32,515 nt of DNA from a virus. Position 1 is the stretch's first letter. Each line of letters starts with the position of its first letter. This document shows, piece after piece, positions 16,259 to 22,474 of the stretch. The notes under the pieces were generated by a model. The model ran no database searches, was not told the origin of the DNA, and saw only the letters and a program-made list of their open reading frames with translations. Position numbers and translations under genes: made by a program. The stretch is taken from positions 1-32,515 of the IMG/VR virus record IMGVR_UViG_3300023184_000352. One strand, written 5' to 3'.

Positions 16259-17349
16259 CCATTTAAAATCTCATCCTTTGAGATCCCCAAAATTTTACAT
16301 TTTATTTCATCCATTGTTGAGAGTCTATCTATTTCTTTTTCGATAGTCTTTTTTCTCATCTCTGCCATTTTTAATAATTTCGCCCTACTCTCTTCTTCTT
16401 TCCACATTTGTACAAGATTGATAATAGAAGCGGTTTCTTTAACTTGTTTACTTAATTTATCACTTCTTTTTACTTTAAGATCATTATTTAATTTTTGCTG
16501 ACGATTAACGCAATCATTATATTCCTTGCGAGCCGTGCTACTTGCTTCTACAAGAGCCATTGGGATTTTACCATCTTCTTGCATAGATAATTCTATTTGA
16601 TGTTGTAAAACATTAATTGTTTGTTGAATATTAGAAGATATAACAACCTCTGTGCAGAGTACAATATATTGATCTACTTCTTCTTGAGAAAGATCTCCTT
16701 TATCGTAAGTATATCTTACGAAACTACTTTCAAATAATTCTCTATCTGGCTCATTATCATAAATATTCATTTGATGAGTAAATCTATGAGTATTCATATA
16801 ACCAATTAATGCATTAATTTCTTTTTTATGTTTATGGGTAAGTTTATTTTTATCAATTCCATCTAAAACATATTTATTAATTTTTGCTATTGTTCTTTCT
16901 TCACTACGAGGAGGCTTATATCCTTCTGTAGAGGCGTTTTCATTTTCAGTATTATTGAATTTAATATTACTTGGTATATTTTTCATCTGCTCAAGAACAC
17001 TTCTTGTTTCTTGGCATAGATTCGTTAATGATTCGTTTTTAAATAAAATCTTTGCCATTTCTAAACCAGTCATAGTATGACAATTATTACTGATGTATTC
17101 TTTTTGTTCTATTGTTAATTCTATTAAACCTTTAGCTTCGTATTCATGGCTTTTTTTTGGTTTAATTTGTCTTGAAGCTAAAAATTGTTTAACAGCTTTT
17201 CCTTCTTTACTTCTTCCATCTAAATCATCTCTATCAAAAGCTAATTTTACTAGTTCTGCTAAAGATGGAGGATTACTTGGTCTATCATTCCACTCTTTTA
17301 AGAGTTTTAATTGTTGCTCTTCTGTTAGTATTAGTATATCGTCTGACAT
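16255..17349 (-). CDS. Conserved phage protein, possible small terminase or DNA-binding partner
   Basis: 364 residues. The N-terminal part has SLAELVKLAFDRDDLDGRSK then EGKAVKQFLASR, followed by a helix-turn-helix-like stretch at about 77-103 (LTIEQKEYISNNCHTMTGLE). The C-terminal 120 residues are charged helices and probably coiled coil. It sits between the sigma-factor and nuclease/terminase genes and is coupled to them (1-4 bp). A small terminase subunit typically has an N-terminal DNA-binding region plus coiled coil and lies before TerL, so that is my best guess. It is larger than usual for that family and other DNA-binding functions are possible. Confidence 0.5.
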   Translation of the reverse strand: MSDDILILTEEQQLKLLKEWNDRPSNPPSLAELVKLAFDRDDLDGRSKEGKAVKQFLASRQIKPKKSHEYEAKGLIELTIEQKEYISNNCHTMTGLEMAKILFKNESLTNLCQETRSVLEQMKNIPSNIKFNNTENENASTEGYKPPRSEERTIAKINKYVLDGIDKNKLTHKHKKEINALIGYMNTHRFTHQMNIYDNEPDRELFESSFVRYTYDKGDLSQEEVDQYIVLCTEVVISSNIQQTINVLQHQIELSMQEDGKIPMALVEASSTARKEYNDCVNRQQKLNNDLKVKRSDKLSKQVKETASIINLVQMWKEEESRAKLLKMAEMRKKTIEKEIDRLSTMDEIKCKILGISKDEILNG

Positions 17350-17350
17350 A

Positions 17351-18034
17351 TTAACGTATATCTATTTCGCCGCTATAAATATATTTCTTAACTTTTTGTA
17401 TAATTGATTTTTTTAGATTTTTAATTTGTTTGTATCCAGCAGATCTATTTTTTTCCGTAGTTCTATAACCCATTATTTTGGCAGCTTCTTCTTCTGTTTT
17501 ATGTTGAACATAAACTAATTCATAAAATTTCCATTCAGAAAGTTTAAGTATTTTAGACATTTTATTATGAATATTTTCTGCGCTTTTTTCAATATTGATA
17601 TTATCATGCACCATATTGTGAACTTCTTGAGTGTGATTTTCTAGGGCTACTGGAAGTTTTATATCGTAAGCTGATTTTTTTCTTTTTTCCCACTTTTTAT
17701 AAATAGAGCATGATCCGCATTGTTTACCATATATTTTGCATAGATCTTCACCTTCTGCTGCTGAACATTTTAAACAAGGTCTAGAATAATTTCCATAATT
17801 ATTGCGAATCAAATTTTTAATTTGATTGCTTATGATTCTATTGACCCAAGGAGCAAGTGGTTGCTTTTGGTCGTAAAGTGCCCATTTATTATTTATATGT
17901 ATTCTTAAAATTTGAGAAACATCATTAAAATCCATCCAAGCAAGCGCAGTTAGATTCCATTTATTTTTCCTCTTATAGATTTCTTGATCTATTTCAGAAA
18001 TTTTTTCCTCAAACTTAGCCTTCTTTTTGCTCAT
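17351..18034 (-). CDS. Divergent sigma factor (T4 gp55-like late sigma candidate)
   Basis: 227 residues. Residues about 27-80 resemble sigma region 2: ALAWMDFNDVSQILRIHINN then LAPWVNRIISNQIKNLIRNN, the helix set that binds core RNA polymerase and melts the -10. Residues 158-217 look like a region-4-type helix-turn-helix (LSEWKFYELVYVQHKTEEEA). Between them is a cysteine cluster (Cys87, 90, 99, 106, 109) that probably binds zinc. In T4-like phages a short sigma (gp55) directs late transcription from a -10-only motif. This gene is placed before the packaging genes and has no GTGTAA element of its own. Function is inferred from motif pattern and regulatory logic. Confidence 0.62.
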   Translation of the reverse strand: MSKKKAKFEEKISEIDQEIYKRKNKWNLTALAWMDFNDVSQILRIHINNKWALYDQKQPLAPWVNRIISNQIKNLIRNNYGNYSRPCLKCSAAEGEDLCKIYGKQCGSCSIYKKWEKRKKSAYDIKLPVALENHTQEVHNMVHDNINIEKSAENIHNKMSKILKLSEWKFYELVYVQHKTEEEAAKIMGYRTTEKNRSAGYKQIKNLKKSIIQKVKKYIYSGEIDIR

Positions 18035-18474
18035 TACTTTGATCTTCTGATAGATCCAGCTTCTTTTTTGAAATCTTCTAAGATTTTTTTATTTGAAATT
18101 TTTTGAGCTTTTGCCTTGCCACCATTTCTTTTGCTTGATTTTGATGGATTTTTTATTAAATCTCCTATTTTTTCTCCTCTAGGTTTTTCTGCAAAAGTTT
18201 CTACCTCTAAATGATCTATATTAGGAACATGATTAACTCCATTATCATAATCATCATTATCGTAATTTTCTTCATTATGATTTTCAATATTTTTGAAATT
18301 TCTTAATTTTTGATTTAGAGTAGGGCGACTACGATTAGTCGTATTATTAGCTATAACAGGTTTATCTTGAACAGTTTGATTACCATCAAATGATTTACCA
18401 CAATTACAGCAAAATTGGGGTTTTTTTAAAGAATAATCTGTTGGAGATCCACAAGAAGTACAATATCTTTTCAT
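18034..18474 (-). CDS. Zinc-ribbon protein, first gene of the sigma/terminase operon
   Basis: 146 residues. The N-terminus has a zinc ribbon: YCTSCG (Cys5, Cys8) and FCCNCG (Cys22, Cys25). The remainder is polar and low in complexity, with a basic C-terminus rich in Lys/Arg (KSSKRNGGKAKAQKISNKK). Nucleic-acid binding or contact with RNA polymerase is plausible; no family beyond the ribbon is recognised. Its stop shares one base with the ATG of the sigma-factor gene, so both are coupled. The upstream region has an AT-rich sigma70-like promoter rather than GTGTAA. Confidence 0.7.
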   Translation of the reverse strand: MKRYCTSCGSPTDYSLKKPQFCCNCGKSFDGNQTVQDKPVIANNTTNRSRPTLNQKLRNFKNIENHNEENYDNDDYDNGVNHVPNIDHLEVETFAEKPRGEKIGDLIKNPSKSSKRNGGKAKAQKISNKKILEDFKKEAGSIRRSK

Positions 18475-18482
18475 TTAATATA

Positions 18483-18512
18483 ATTATATATTAAATATTA
18501 ATTTAAATCCAA
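18483..18512 (-). promoter_or_regulatory. Possible sigma70-type promoter of the sigma/terminase operon
   Basis: Minus-strand TTGGAT (18512-18507), an 18-bp spacer and TATAAT (18488-18483) lie 8 bp before the ATG at 18474. The region is almost pure A/T, so chance matches are likely. No GTGTAA is present here. Confidence 0.4.
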
Positions 18513-18531
18513 TTAAAATAATTATTTAATA

Positions 18532-19302
18532 TTAAACTAGCGTTAATAGATATTTTAGTTGATTTAGCGAACCAAGAATTTCGTCTCTAATATTTAATAA
18601 ATCTGAATCTTTAGAGGCATCTAGTATACTACTTAAACTAATCATAAAATTAATATAAGAATCTGTTAGCGTTACGAAATCTGCATCTTTGTAATTTGCA
18701 AGAGTAATATTAAATGTACCAGCAGCAATTACTCTGCCATATTTACCCATATAAGTTTCAATAAATTCATCAATATTTTCCGTTAGACTACTTACGATTT
18801 CGTCAAATGATTTATGTTGTGAAAATGACATTGTTTGCCAATGTAAAATTTTATATTGATTTTGCATTTGCATTAAGGTTGTTTGAATAACTTCGCCTTT
18901 GCCATCAACTTCTGCCTTGACTTCAGTTTTAACTTCTTCTACTTCTTGTACTGATCCACAATTTGGTTTGCCACAAGAAGCTGTAGTTTCTTCGGTTTTA
19001 ATCTCTGCTTTAACTTCTGGGGCGGGAGCAGTTACTGCTGTATTATTTGCTTCCTCTACCTTGGCTTCGATTTTTGGGGCTTCCTCTACTTTAATTTCTT
19101 GTACTTTATTCATTTTTTTGATATCTTCTGAAAAATCTACTTCAATTTCATTTGCTTTGCTTTTTTTAGGTTTAAAACTATTTAAACAAATAGCGACTTG
19201 TTGTTTATTTTCCATTTCTGGATTGTCTTTATTGATTTTATGCATGCAACGACCCATATAATCGTTTTGTTTTTCACCTTTTTTTGGTTTTGGCATTGGC
19301 AT
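18532..19302 (-). CDS. Virion-associated protein with a C-terminal Dps/ferritin-like domain
   Basis: 256 residues in three parts. Residues 1-42 hold YMGRCMHKINKDNPEMENKQ and VAICLNSF, a short Cys-containing phage motif. Residues 50-137 are a Glu/Lys/Ala/Val-rich linker with a CGKPNC motif. Residues 143-256 are four-helix: LHWQT (His154), QHKSFDEI (His163) and NIDEFIE (Asp178, Glu182), matching the HW...H...D..AE ligand pattern of Dps and the phage DUF5856 family. Dps proteins bind iron and protect DNA; whether this copy does so is unknown. It is a single-gene unit after carbonic anhydrase, with GTGTAA 8 nt before the ATG. Confidence 0.6.
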   Translation of the reverse strand: MPMPKPKKGEKQNDYMGRCMHKINKDNPEMENKQQVAICLNSFKPKKSKANEIEVDFSEDIKKMNKVQEIKVEEAPKIEAKVEEANNTAVTAPAPEVKAEIKTEETTASCGKPNCGSVQEVEEVKTEVKAEVDGKGEVIQTTLMQMQNQYKILHWQTMSFSQHKSFDEIVSSLTENIDEFIETYMGKYGRVIAAGTFNITLANYKDADFVTLTDSYINFMISLSSILDASKDSDLLNIRDEILGSLNQLKYLLTLV

Positions 19303-19310
19303 ATATGTTA

Positions 19311-19316
19311 TTACAC
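19311..19316 (-). promoter_or_regulatory. GTGTAA late-promoter-like element
   Basis: GTGTAATAACATAT then ATG at 19302, spacing 8 nt, no Shine-Dalgarno sequence. It directly follows the TAA stop of the carbonic anhydrase gene (19319-19317). Confidence 0.65.
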
Positions 19317-19958
19317 TTAATTTAAAAATTTTACTTCGCCAGTTTCTACATCATAAACTCCACCAAGAATCTGTAATTTACCTTCTTTATTTAATGAATT
19401 TAATAATTCACTATTATCTAAAACTGCTTTCATTTGATATCTTACGTTTGCTTCAATTGCTTGATTTAATAAATCTTCATCTACTTTAGCTTTTGCCATT
19501 TCAACAAATGGTTTTAAAGCTTTCATAAGTATTTTAGCAAGTTTGCCAATATTTCCAGGAACTGGTTTTCCAGCAAGAGTCGCTTCAACTGCGCCACATT
19601 TTGTGTGACCTAATACAAGAATTGTATGAACTCCAAGAACTGCTGCTCCATATTCAAATGTTGCGCTACCTTCTTCACTATCAAAATTACCTGCATCACG
19701 AACAACGAATAAATCACCGACTCCCATATCAAAAATCATTTCAACTGGCACCCTGGAATCTGCACAACCTAAAACTCCAATTTGAGGAGCTTGACCATAT
19801 TCACCAGTTTTAACTACTTTTTCTCTTTGCCAAGTATGAGCGACTGCTCTTCCAGTAATAAAACGGGTATTTCCAGCTTTTAATTGTTCAAGAGCATTTT
19901 TTTGAGTAATAGATGCTTTTGTTATTTCAAATTCGAATATATTGCTCTTTTTATTCAT
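19317..19958 (-). CDS. Beta-class carbonic anhydrase
   Basis: 213 residues, normal length for the family. It interconverts CO2 and bicarbonate using zinc. The ligands and catalytic dyad are present: GCADSR with Cys65, Asp67 and Arg69, and GHTKCGAV with His118 and Cys121; DAGN at 88-91 is also conserved. There is no signal peptide, so it acts in the cytoplasm unless packaged in the virion. It is an intact, host-derived metabolic gene inside a phage structural region. GTGTAA 8 nt before the ATG places it with late genes rather than early takeover genes. On the other side of that promoter region is a 24-residue membrane peptide on the plus strand. The family call is firm; its benefit to the phage is unknown. 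Confidence 0.95.
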   Translation of the reverse strand: MNKKSNIFEFEITKASITQKNALEQLKAGNTRFITGRAVAHTWQREKVVKTGEYGQAPQIGVLGCADSRVPVEMIFDMGVGDLFVVRDAGNFDSEEGSATFEYGAAVLGVHTILVLGHTKCGAVEATLAGKPVPGNIGKLAKILMKALKPFVEMAKAKVDEDLLNQAIEANVRYQMKAVLDNSELLNSLNKEGKLQILGGVYDVETGEVKFLN

Positions 19959-19966
19959 CTATATGA

Positions 19967-19972
19967 TTACAC
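19967..19972 (-). promoter_or_regulatory. GTGTAA late-promoter-like element (divergent pair, minus side)
   Basis: GTGTAATCATATAG then ATG at 19958, spacing 8 nt. ATTACAC at 19966-19972 and GTGTAAT at 19987-19993 form an inverted pair separated by 14 bp. Confidence 0.65.
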
Positions 19973-19986
19973 CAATTACCTCTTCA

Positions 19987-19992
19987 GTGTAA
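19987..19992 (+). promoter_or_regulatory. GTGTAA late-promoter-like element (divergent pair, plus side)
   Basis: GTGTAATGCTTTTAT then ATG at 20002 on the plus strand, spacing 9 nt, no Shine-Dalgarno sequence. Confidence 0.55.
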
Positions 19993-20001
19993 TGCTTTTA
20001 T

Positions 20002-20076
20002 ATGACAATTGCAACTGGATTAATTTGCTTGGCAGTATTTGTTTATATGTTTTATCTTATTGAAAGATTAAAATAA
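20002..20076 (+). CDS. 24-residue single-helix membrane peptide
   Basis: ATG at 20002 to TAA at 20074-20076. The product starts MTIATGLICLAVFVYMFYLI and ends ERLK: one hydrophobic helix with a charged C-terminal end. Its form recalls tiny membrane subunits such as KdpF, or toxin-like and superinfection peptides, but such short helices look alike by chance. The gene fills a 142-bp gap that otherwise has no function. It is preceded by GTGTAA at 9 nt and faces the carbonic anhydrase gene, like the 52-residue gene at 11407 faces a fibre gene. These two agreeing layouts are the main evidence. Confidence 0.5.
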   Translation: MTIATGLICLAVFVYMFYLIERLK

Positions 20077-20100
20077 AATTTAATCAATCTATAATTTTAA

Positions 20101-20655
20101 CTAGTTTTGGACACCGATCTTTTCAAGAAGAACAAAGCTTCCAGAAACAAATGTAGTAGTTGCACCATTATGGCTTCCATATGTAAATATAATTTTTGCG
20201 TCTTGGGATGGTCTTAATATAGCTTTTCTTACGTGATTATTTGTTCCACTAAGTGGTCCCCAAAAACTACCATTACCATTATCAAATCCTGCTACAAGAG
20301 TTCCCGAAAGTGGACCACCGCCAACTGTTATTTGATTATTAAATGATTGTCTATATCCATCTGCATAAACAGAAAAAGCTGGTGTTTTGAGAACATCTGA
20401 GAATGAATTTGCTCCGCCAGGCGTAAATCTAAAAAAGTTTTCACATCTATAAATTTTTCCACCTTCTAAGAAAAATGAAACAACCGTAGAACTTGCTCCA
20501 GTTGTTTGAGTGTCTGTTGGAAACATATAATAACTATTTATTCCGCTTATTATCGCCCCAGAAGGAATAGATAAATTTATAAAATTTTTAGTTCCACCGA
20601 TAGTTTGATCTCTATTTGTATTTACTAAATTACCTTTACCTGGGTTATATATCAT
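20101..20655 (-). CDS. Fibre-like structural protein
   Basis: 184 residues. It starts with one copy of the rod motif of the long fibres (NRDQTIGGTKNFINLSIPSG, compare GNQTISGLKTF). A beta-rich domain follows with many Gly, Ser and Thr residues and ends FVSGSFVLLEKIGVQN. No signal peptide. It looks like a short fibre tip or decoration protein. It is a single-gene unit whose GTGTAA element lies in a hairpin loop 8 nt before the ATG. Its 3' end faces the 24-residue plus-strand gene with 24 bp between. The exact virion position is unknown. Confidence 0.6.
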   Translation of the reverse strand: MIYNPGKGNLVNTNRDQTIGGTKNFINLSIPSGAIISGINSYYMFPTDTQTTGASSTVVSFFLEGGKIYRCENFFRFTPGGANSFSDVLKTPAFSVYADGYRQSFNNQITVGGGPLSGTLVAGFDNGNGSFWGPLSGTNNHVRKAILRPSQDAKIIFTYGSHNGATTTFVSGSFVLLEKIGVQN

Positions 20656-20678
20656 AAATAGTATTACACTCTATTTAT
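20654..20678. terminator. Perfect 8-bp hairpin with GTGTAA in its loop
   Basis: ATAAATAG-TATTACACT-CTATTTAT: 8-bp arms and a 9-nt loop that contains the whole GTGTAA element. It covers the end of the upstream membrane-protein gene and the first base pairs of the fibre-like gene. Compare 8214-8236. Confidence 0.4.
20664..20669 (-). promoter_or_regulatory. GTGTAA late-promoter-like element
   Basis: GTGTAATACTATTT then ATG at 20655, spacing 8 nt, no Shine-Dalgarno sequence; within a hairpin loop. Confidence 0.65.
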
Positions 20679-20937
20679 TTAAGTAATCTTTAATATCTTT
20701 TATTAATTTTTGTCTTTTATTTCGTTCTAATACTGTTATTAAAGTGGCTATTGATACTGGAAAGAATATCCTAAGAAAGAATTGAAGGTGATCTTCTTTA
20801 CTTAATAAATCAAAGTAATTAATATAAAGGTCACTTAGCCCCCAAAGCGTAAAAAGTATCGCAGGAATGAAGGTGATAAAAAAGAACTTATCATAAGTTT
20901 TTAAATTAGCCCACCAATTCTTAATTTTAATTACCAT
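20671..20937 (-). CDS. Two-helix membrane protein, second holin-like candidate
   Basis: 88 residues with hydrophobic segments near 17-35 (KFFFITFIPAILFTLWGLSD) and 50-69 (FFLRIFFPVSIATLITVLE). Both ends are basic; the C-terminus is KRQKLIKDIKDYLNK. The size and two-helix layout with both ends inside match class II holins, yet a better placed holin candidate exists at 1633-1914. It may be an antiholin, a superinfection protein or part of the surface cassette. It forms its own unit with GTGTAA 8 nt before the ATG. Confidence 0.55.
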   Translation of the reverse strand: MVIKIKNWWANLKTYDKFFFITFIPAILFTLWGLSDLYINYFDLLSKEDHLQFFLRIFFPVSIATLITVLERNKRQKLIKDIKDYLNK

Positions 20938-20945
20938 ACATAGGC

Positions 20946-20951
20946 TTACAC
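20946..20951 (-). promoter_or_regulatory. GTGTAA late-promoter-like element
   Basis: GTGTAAGCCTATGT then ATG at 20937, spacing 8 nt, no Shine-Dalgarno sequence. It lies 3 bp after the stop of the FecR-domain gene. Confidence 0.6.
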
Positions 20952-20954
20952 ATC

Positions 20955-21878
20955 TTATCTGGTCATAGGTGGACCAAGATCGCTTCCTATTGGTGTGGCT
21001 AGTGATGGATTAGGCGACGAAGTTACAGGTGGCACAAGATTGGGATTTAGTAAAGGATTAAATTGAGGATTGAATTGTTGAGAACCAGAAATTGCTCCTG
21101 CTCCACTACCTACTGGCGCTTCAGAACCAGCAGCAGTATCAATATCTGGAACATCACCTCCATCAACTTTACCTAAAGCAGTTGCACTATCAATTCTACC
21201 AGATACTACATCATTTATTTCACTAGCGAAAGATATGCCTTGTGCTTTTGCAGTTTCTTGTGCGCTAGCAACACCTTTGATTAAAGCATCATTAGCAAGT
21301 GGTGCTAATCCTTTTTCAGTAAACAAAGGTGATGAAGATACTAGATCTTTTACATCAACACTCTTTGGACTTGAAGATGTCATTCCATTTGGTGTTGCAG
21401 AAATCCCTTCGCCAGATTGTAATGTCATTGATTTGCCGTTTTTATCTGTTACAACAACTCCAGTAGTTGTTTCAGCAACAGCAATATGAGTGGCATCACC
21501 TTTTACATCAAACATTACAGTACTACCACTTATCGCAGCAGTAACGCTTCCTGTTGTTACAGTTATAGTTTCTGTTTCTGGATCTTTTGAAACAAGAAAT
21601 GTCCCTTTATCACATTTTACTAATCTCTCTTGTTTAACGAATGAAAATAAAGCATTTGCACCTATGCGAGTTACTGATTTATCATCTAATGATAATTCGC
21701 ACATGCTCTGCTCGCCAGTTCCAACTTGAGCATCTGATTCTATTTTATCATTTAAAACTGCTGAGACTTTGTTTGTGTTTTGAACTGTATATACGTTATT
21801 TTTTAAAAATGATACAAATGATGCAGAAGCACTATGAGTTGATAATGCTAATATAGCTAGATAAATTAATGTTCTCAT
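20955..21878 (-). CDS. Secreted FecR-domain protein
   Basis: 307 residues. Signal peptide at 1-20 (MRTLIYLAILALSTHSASA, cut after ASA). Residues about 40-170 fit the FecR domain: VGTGEQSMCELSLDDKSVTR, IGANALFSF, KGTFLVSKD, ITVTTGSVTAAISGSTV, TTGVVVTDKNGKSM. Known FecR domains are periplasmic beta structures that sense signals for anti-sigma systems; stand-alone secreted forms are frequent in exosortase-bearing bacteria. The C-terminal 80 residues are Pro/Gly/Ser/Asn-rich and disordered. It lies after the PEP-CTERM genes and two small membrane proteins. The ATG is preceded by GTCTAATAGATT, a one-base variant of the late motif. Unusual in a phage; probably host-derived. Confidence 0.8.
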   Translation of the reverse strand: MRTLIYLAILALSTHSASASFVSFLKNNVYTVQNTNKVSAVLNDKIESDAQVGTGEQSMCELSLDDKSVTRIGANALFSFVKQERLVKCDKGTFLVSKDPETETITVTTGSVTAAISGSTVMFDVKGDATHIAVAETTTGVVVTDKNGKSMTLQSGEGISATPNGMTSSSPKSVDVKDLVSSSPLFTEKGLAPLANDALIKGVASAQETAKAQGISFASEINDVVSGRIDSATALGKVDGGDVPDIDTAAGSEAPVGSGAGAISGSQQFNPQFNPLLNPNLVPPVTSSPNPSLATPIGSDLGPPMTR

Positions 21879-21884
21879 AATCTA

Positions 21885-21890
21885 TTAGAC
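21885..21890 (-). promoter_or_regulatory. Variant late element GTCTAA
   Basis: GTCTAATAGATT then ATG at 21878, spacing 6 nt. It differs by one base from GTGTAATAGATT found before the gene at 31227. It might have been recruited for an acquired gene. Confidence 0.35.
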
Positions 21891-21914
21891 AGGTGAAGTT
21901 AAAATTCATTAGAT

Positions 21915-22229
21915 TTAATTTGTGCATAAATTTGTTTTTAATCTTATTCTTTTTCTCATATAACCTACGCATATATAATGCTCATTTGTGTCTATAACTG
22001 TTTTGGGTTTTGGTTGTAAGCTTAACATCCAAGGTTGACTATTTTCACCTATTGGTTCTGCTTTGCATATAAAAGATGAGCCTTCATCAACTGGCACATA
22101 TTCAAAATCAAGACCAAGATTATATTGCTTTATAGGTCCAACATTTTTTGTATAGAAAAACGCACAAACTGTACCTATTGGAAATAATAATAAATAAAGT
22201 AAGACCTCTGATCTTATGAATGACTTCAC
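21915..22229 (-). CDS. Small protein with N-terminal membrane anchor
   Basis: 104 residues. A hydrophobic anchor lies at about 8-26 (VLLYLLLFPIGTVCAFFY), followed by a domain of about 75 residues outside the cytoplasm with two cysteines that could pair (SFICKAEP and HYICVGYM), in short beta-type segments. I do not recognise the family. Its start overlaps the stop of the preceding gene by 4 bp (ATGA). It is the last gene of the operon that holds the PEP-CTERM proteins, so it may assist their export or anchoring; that is inference. Confidence 0.6.
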   Translation of the reverse strand: MKSFIRSEVLLYLLLFPIGTVCAFFYTKNVGPIKQYNLGLDFEYVPVDEGSSFICKAEPIGENSQPWMLSLQPKPKTVIDTNEHYICVGYMRKRIRLKTNLCTN

Positions 22230-22474
22230 TTTTTTTGGACTTGACCAGCTGCTGTTTGTATATCTAAATTATTTTTAGTTTGTTTAGCCACAATTGATCC
22301 TATCATAGTTAATACTAAAACGCAAGCAAAAACTAATCCATAATGTGTTTTTTCTTGGGCTTTCTTTTTGGCCCTATATTGGTGAAAATTACTTATAAAG
22401 TCTTCTGTATCCCTTTTGGATGGAAGGCTCTTTTCGTAATTATTTAATAACATATTTTTCAATTGATTATCCAT
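22226..22474 (-). CDS. Small single-pass membrane protein
   Basis: 82 residues. A charged cytoplasmic part (1-43, basic near FHQYRAKKKAQEK) precedes one membrane helix at about 45-64 (YGLVFACVLVLTMIGSIVAK) and a short outside tail. This layout is like a small anti-sigma or accessory membrane subunit, but there is no specific motif. It overlaps the C-terminus of the upstream PEP-CTERM gene by 8 bp and the downstream gene by 4 bp, so all three are translationally coupled. Confidence 0.6.
   Translation of the reverse strand: MDNQLKNMLLNNYEKSLPSKRDTEDFISNFHQYRAKKKAQEKTHYGLVFACVLVLTMIGSIVAKQTKNNLDIQTAAGQVQKK

Noticed and set aside
18489-18531. Origin-like AT-rich stretch before the zinc-ribbon gene
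   Set aside because: It is only 57 bp long, has no iterons or clear dyads, and is explained well enough by a promoter between two transcription units.
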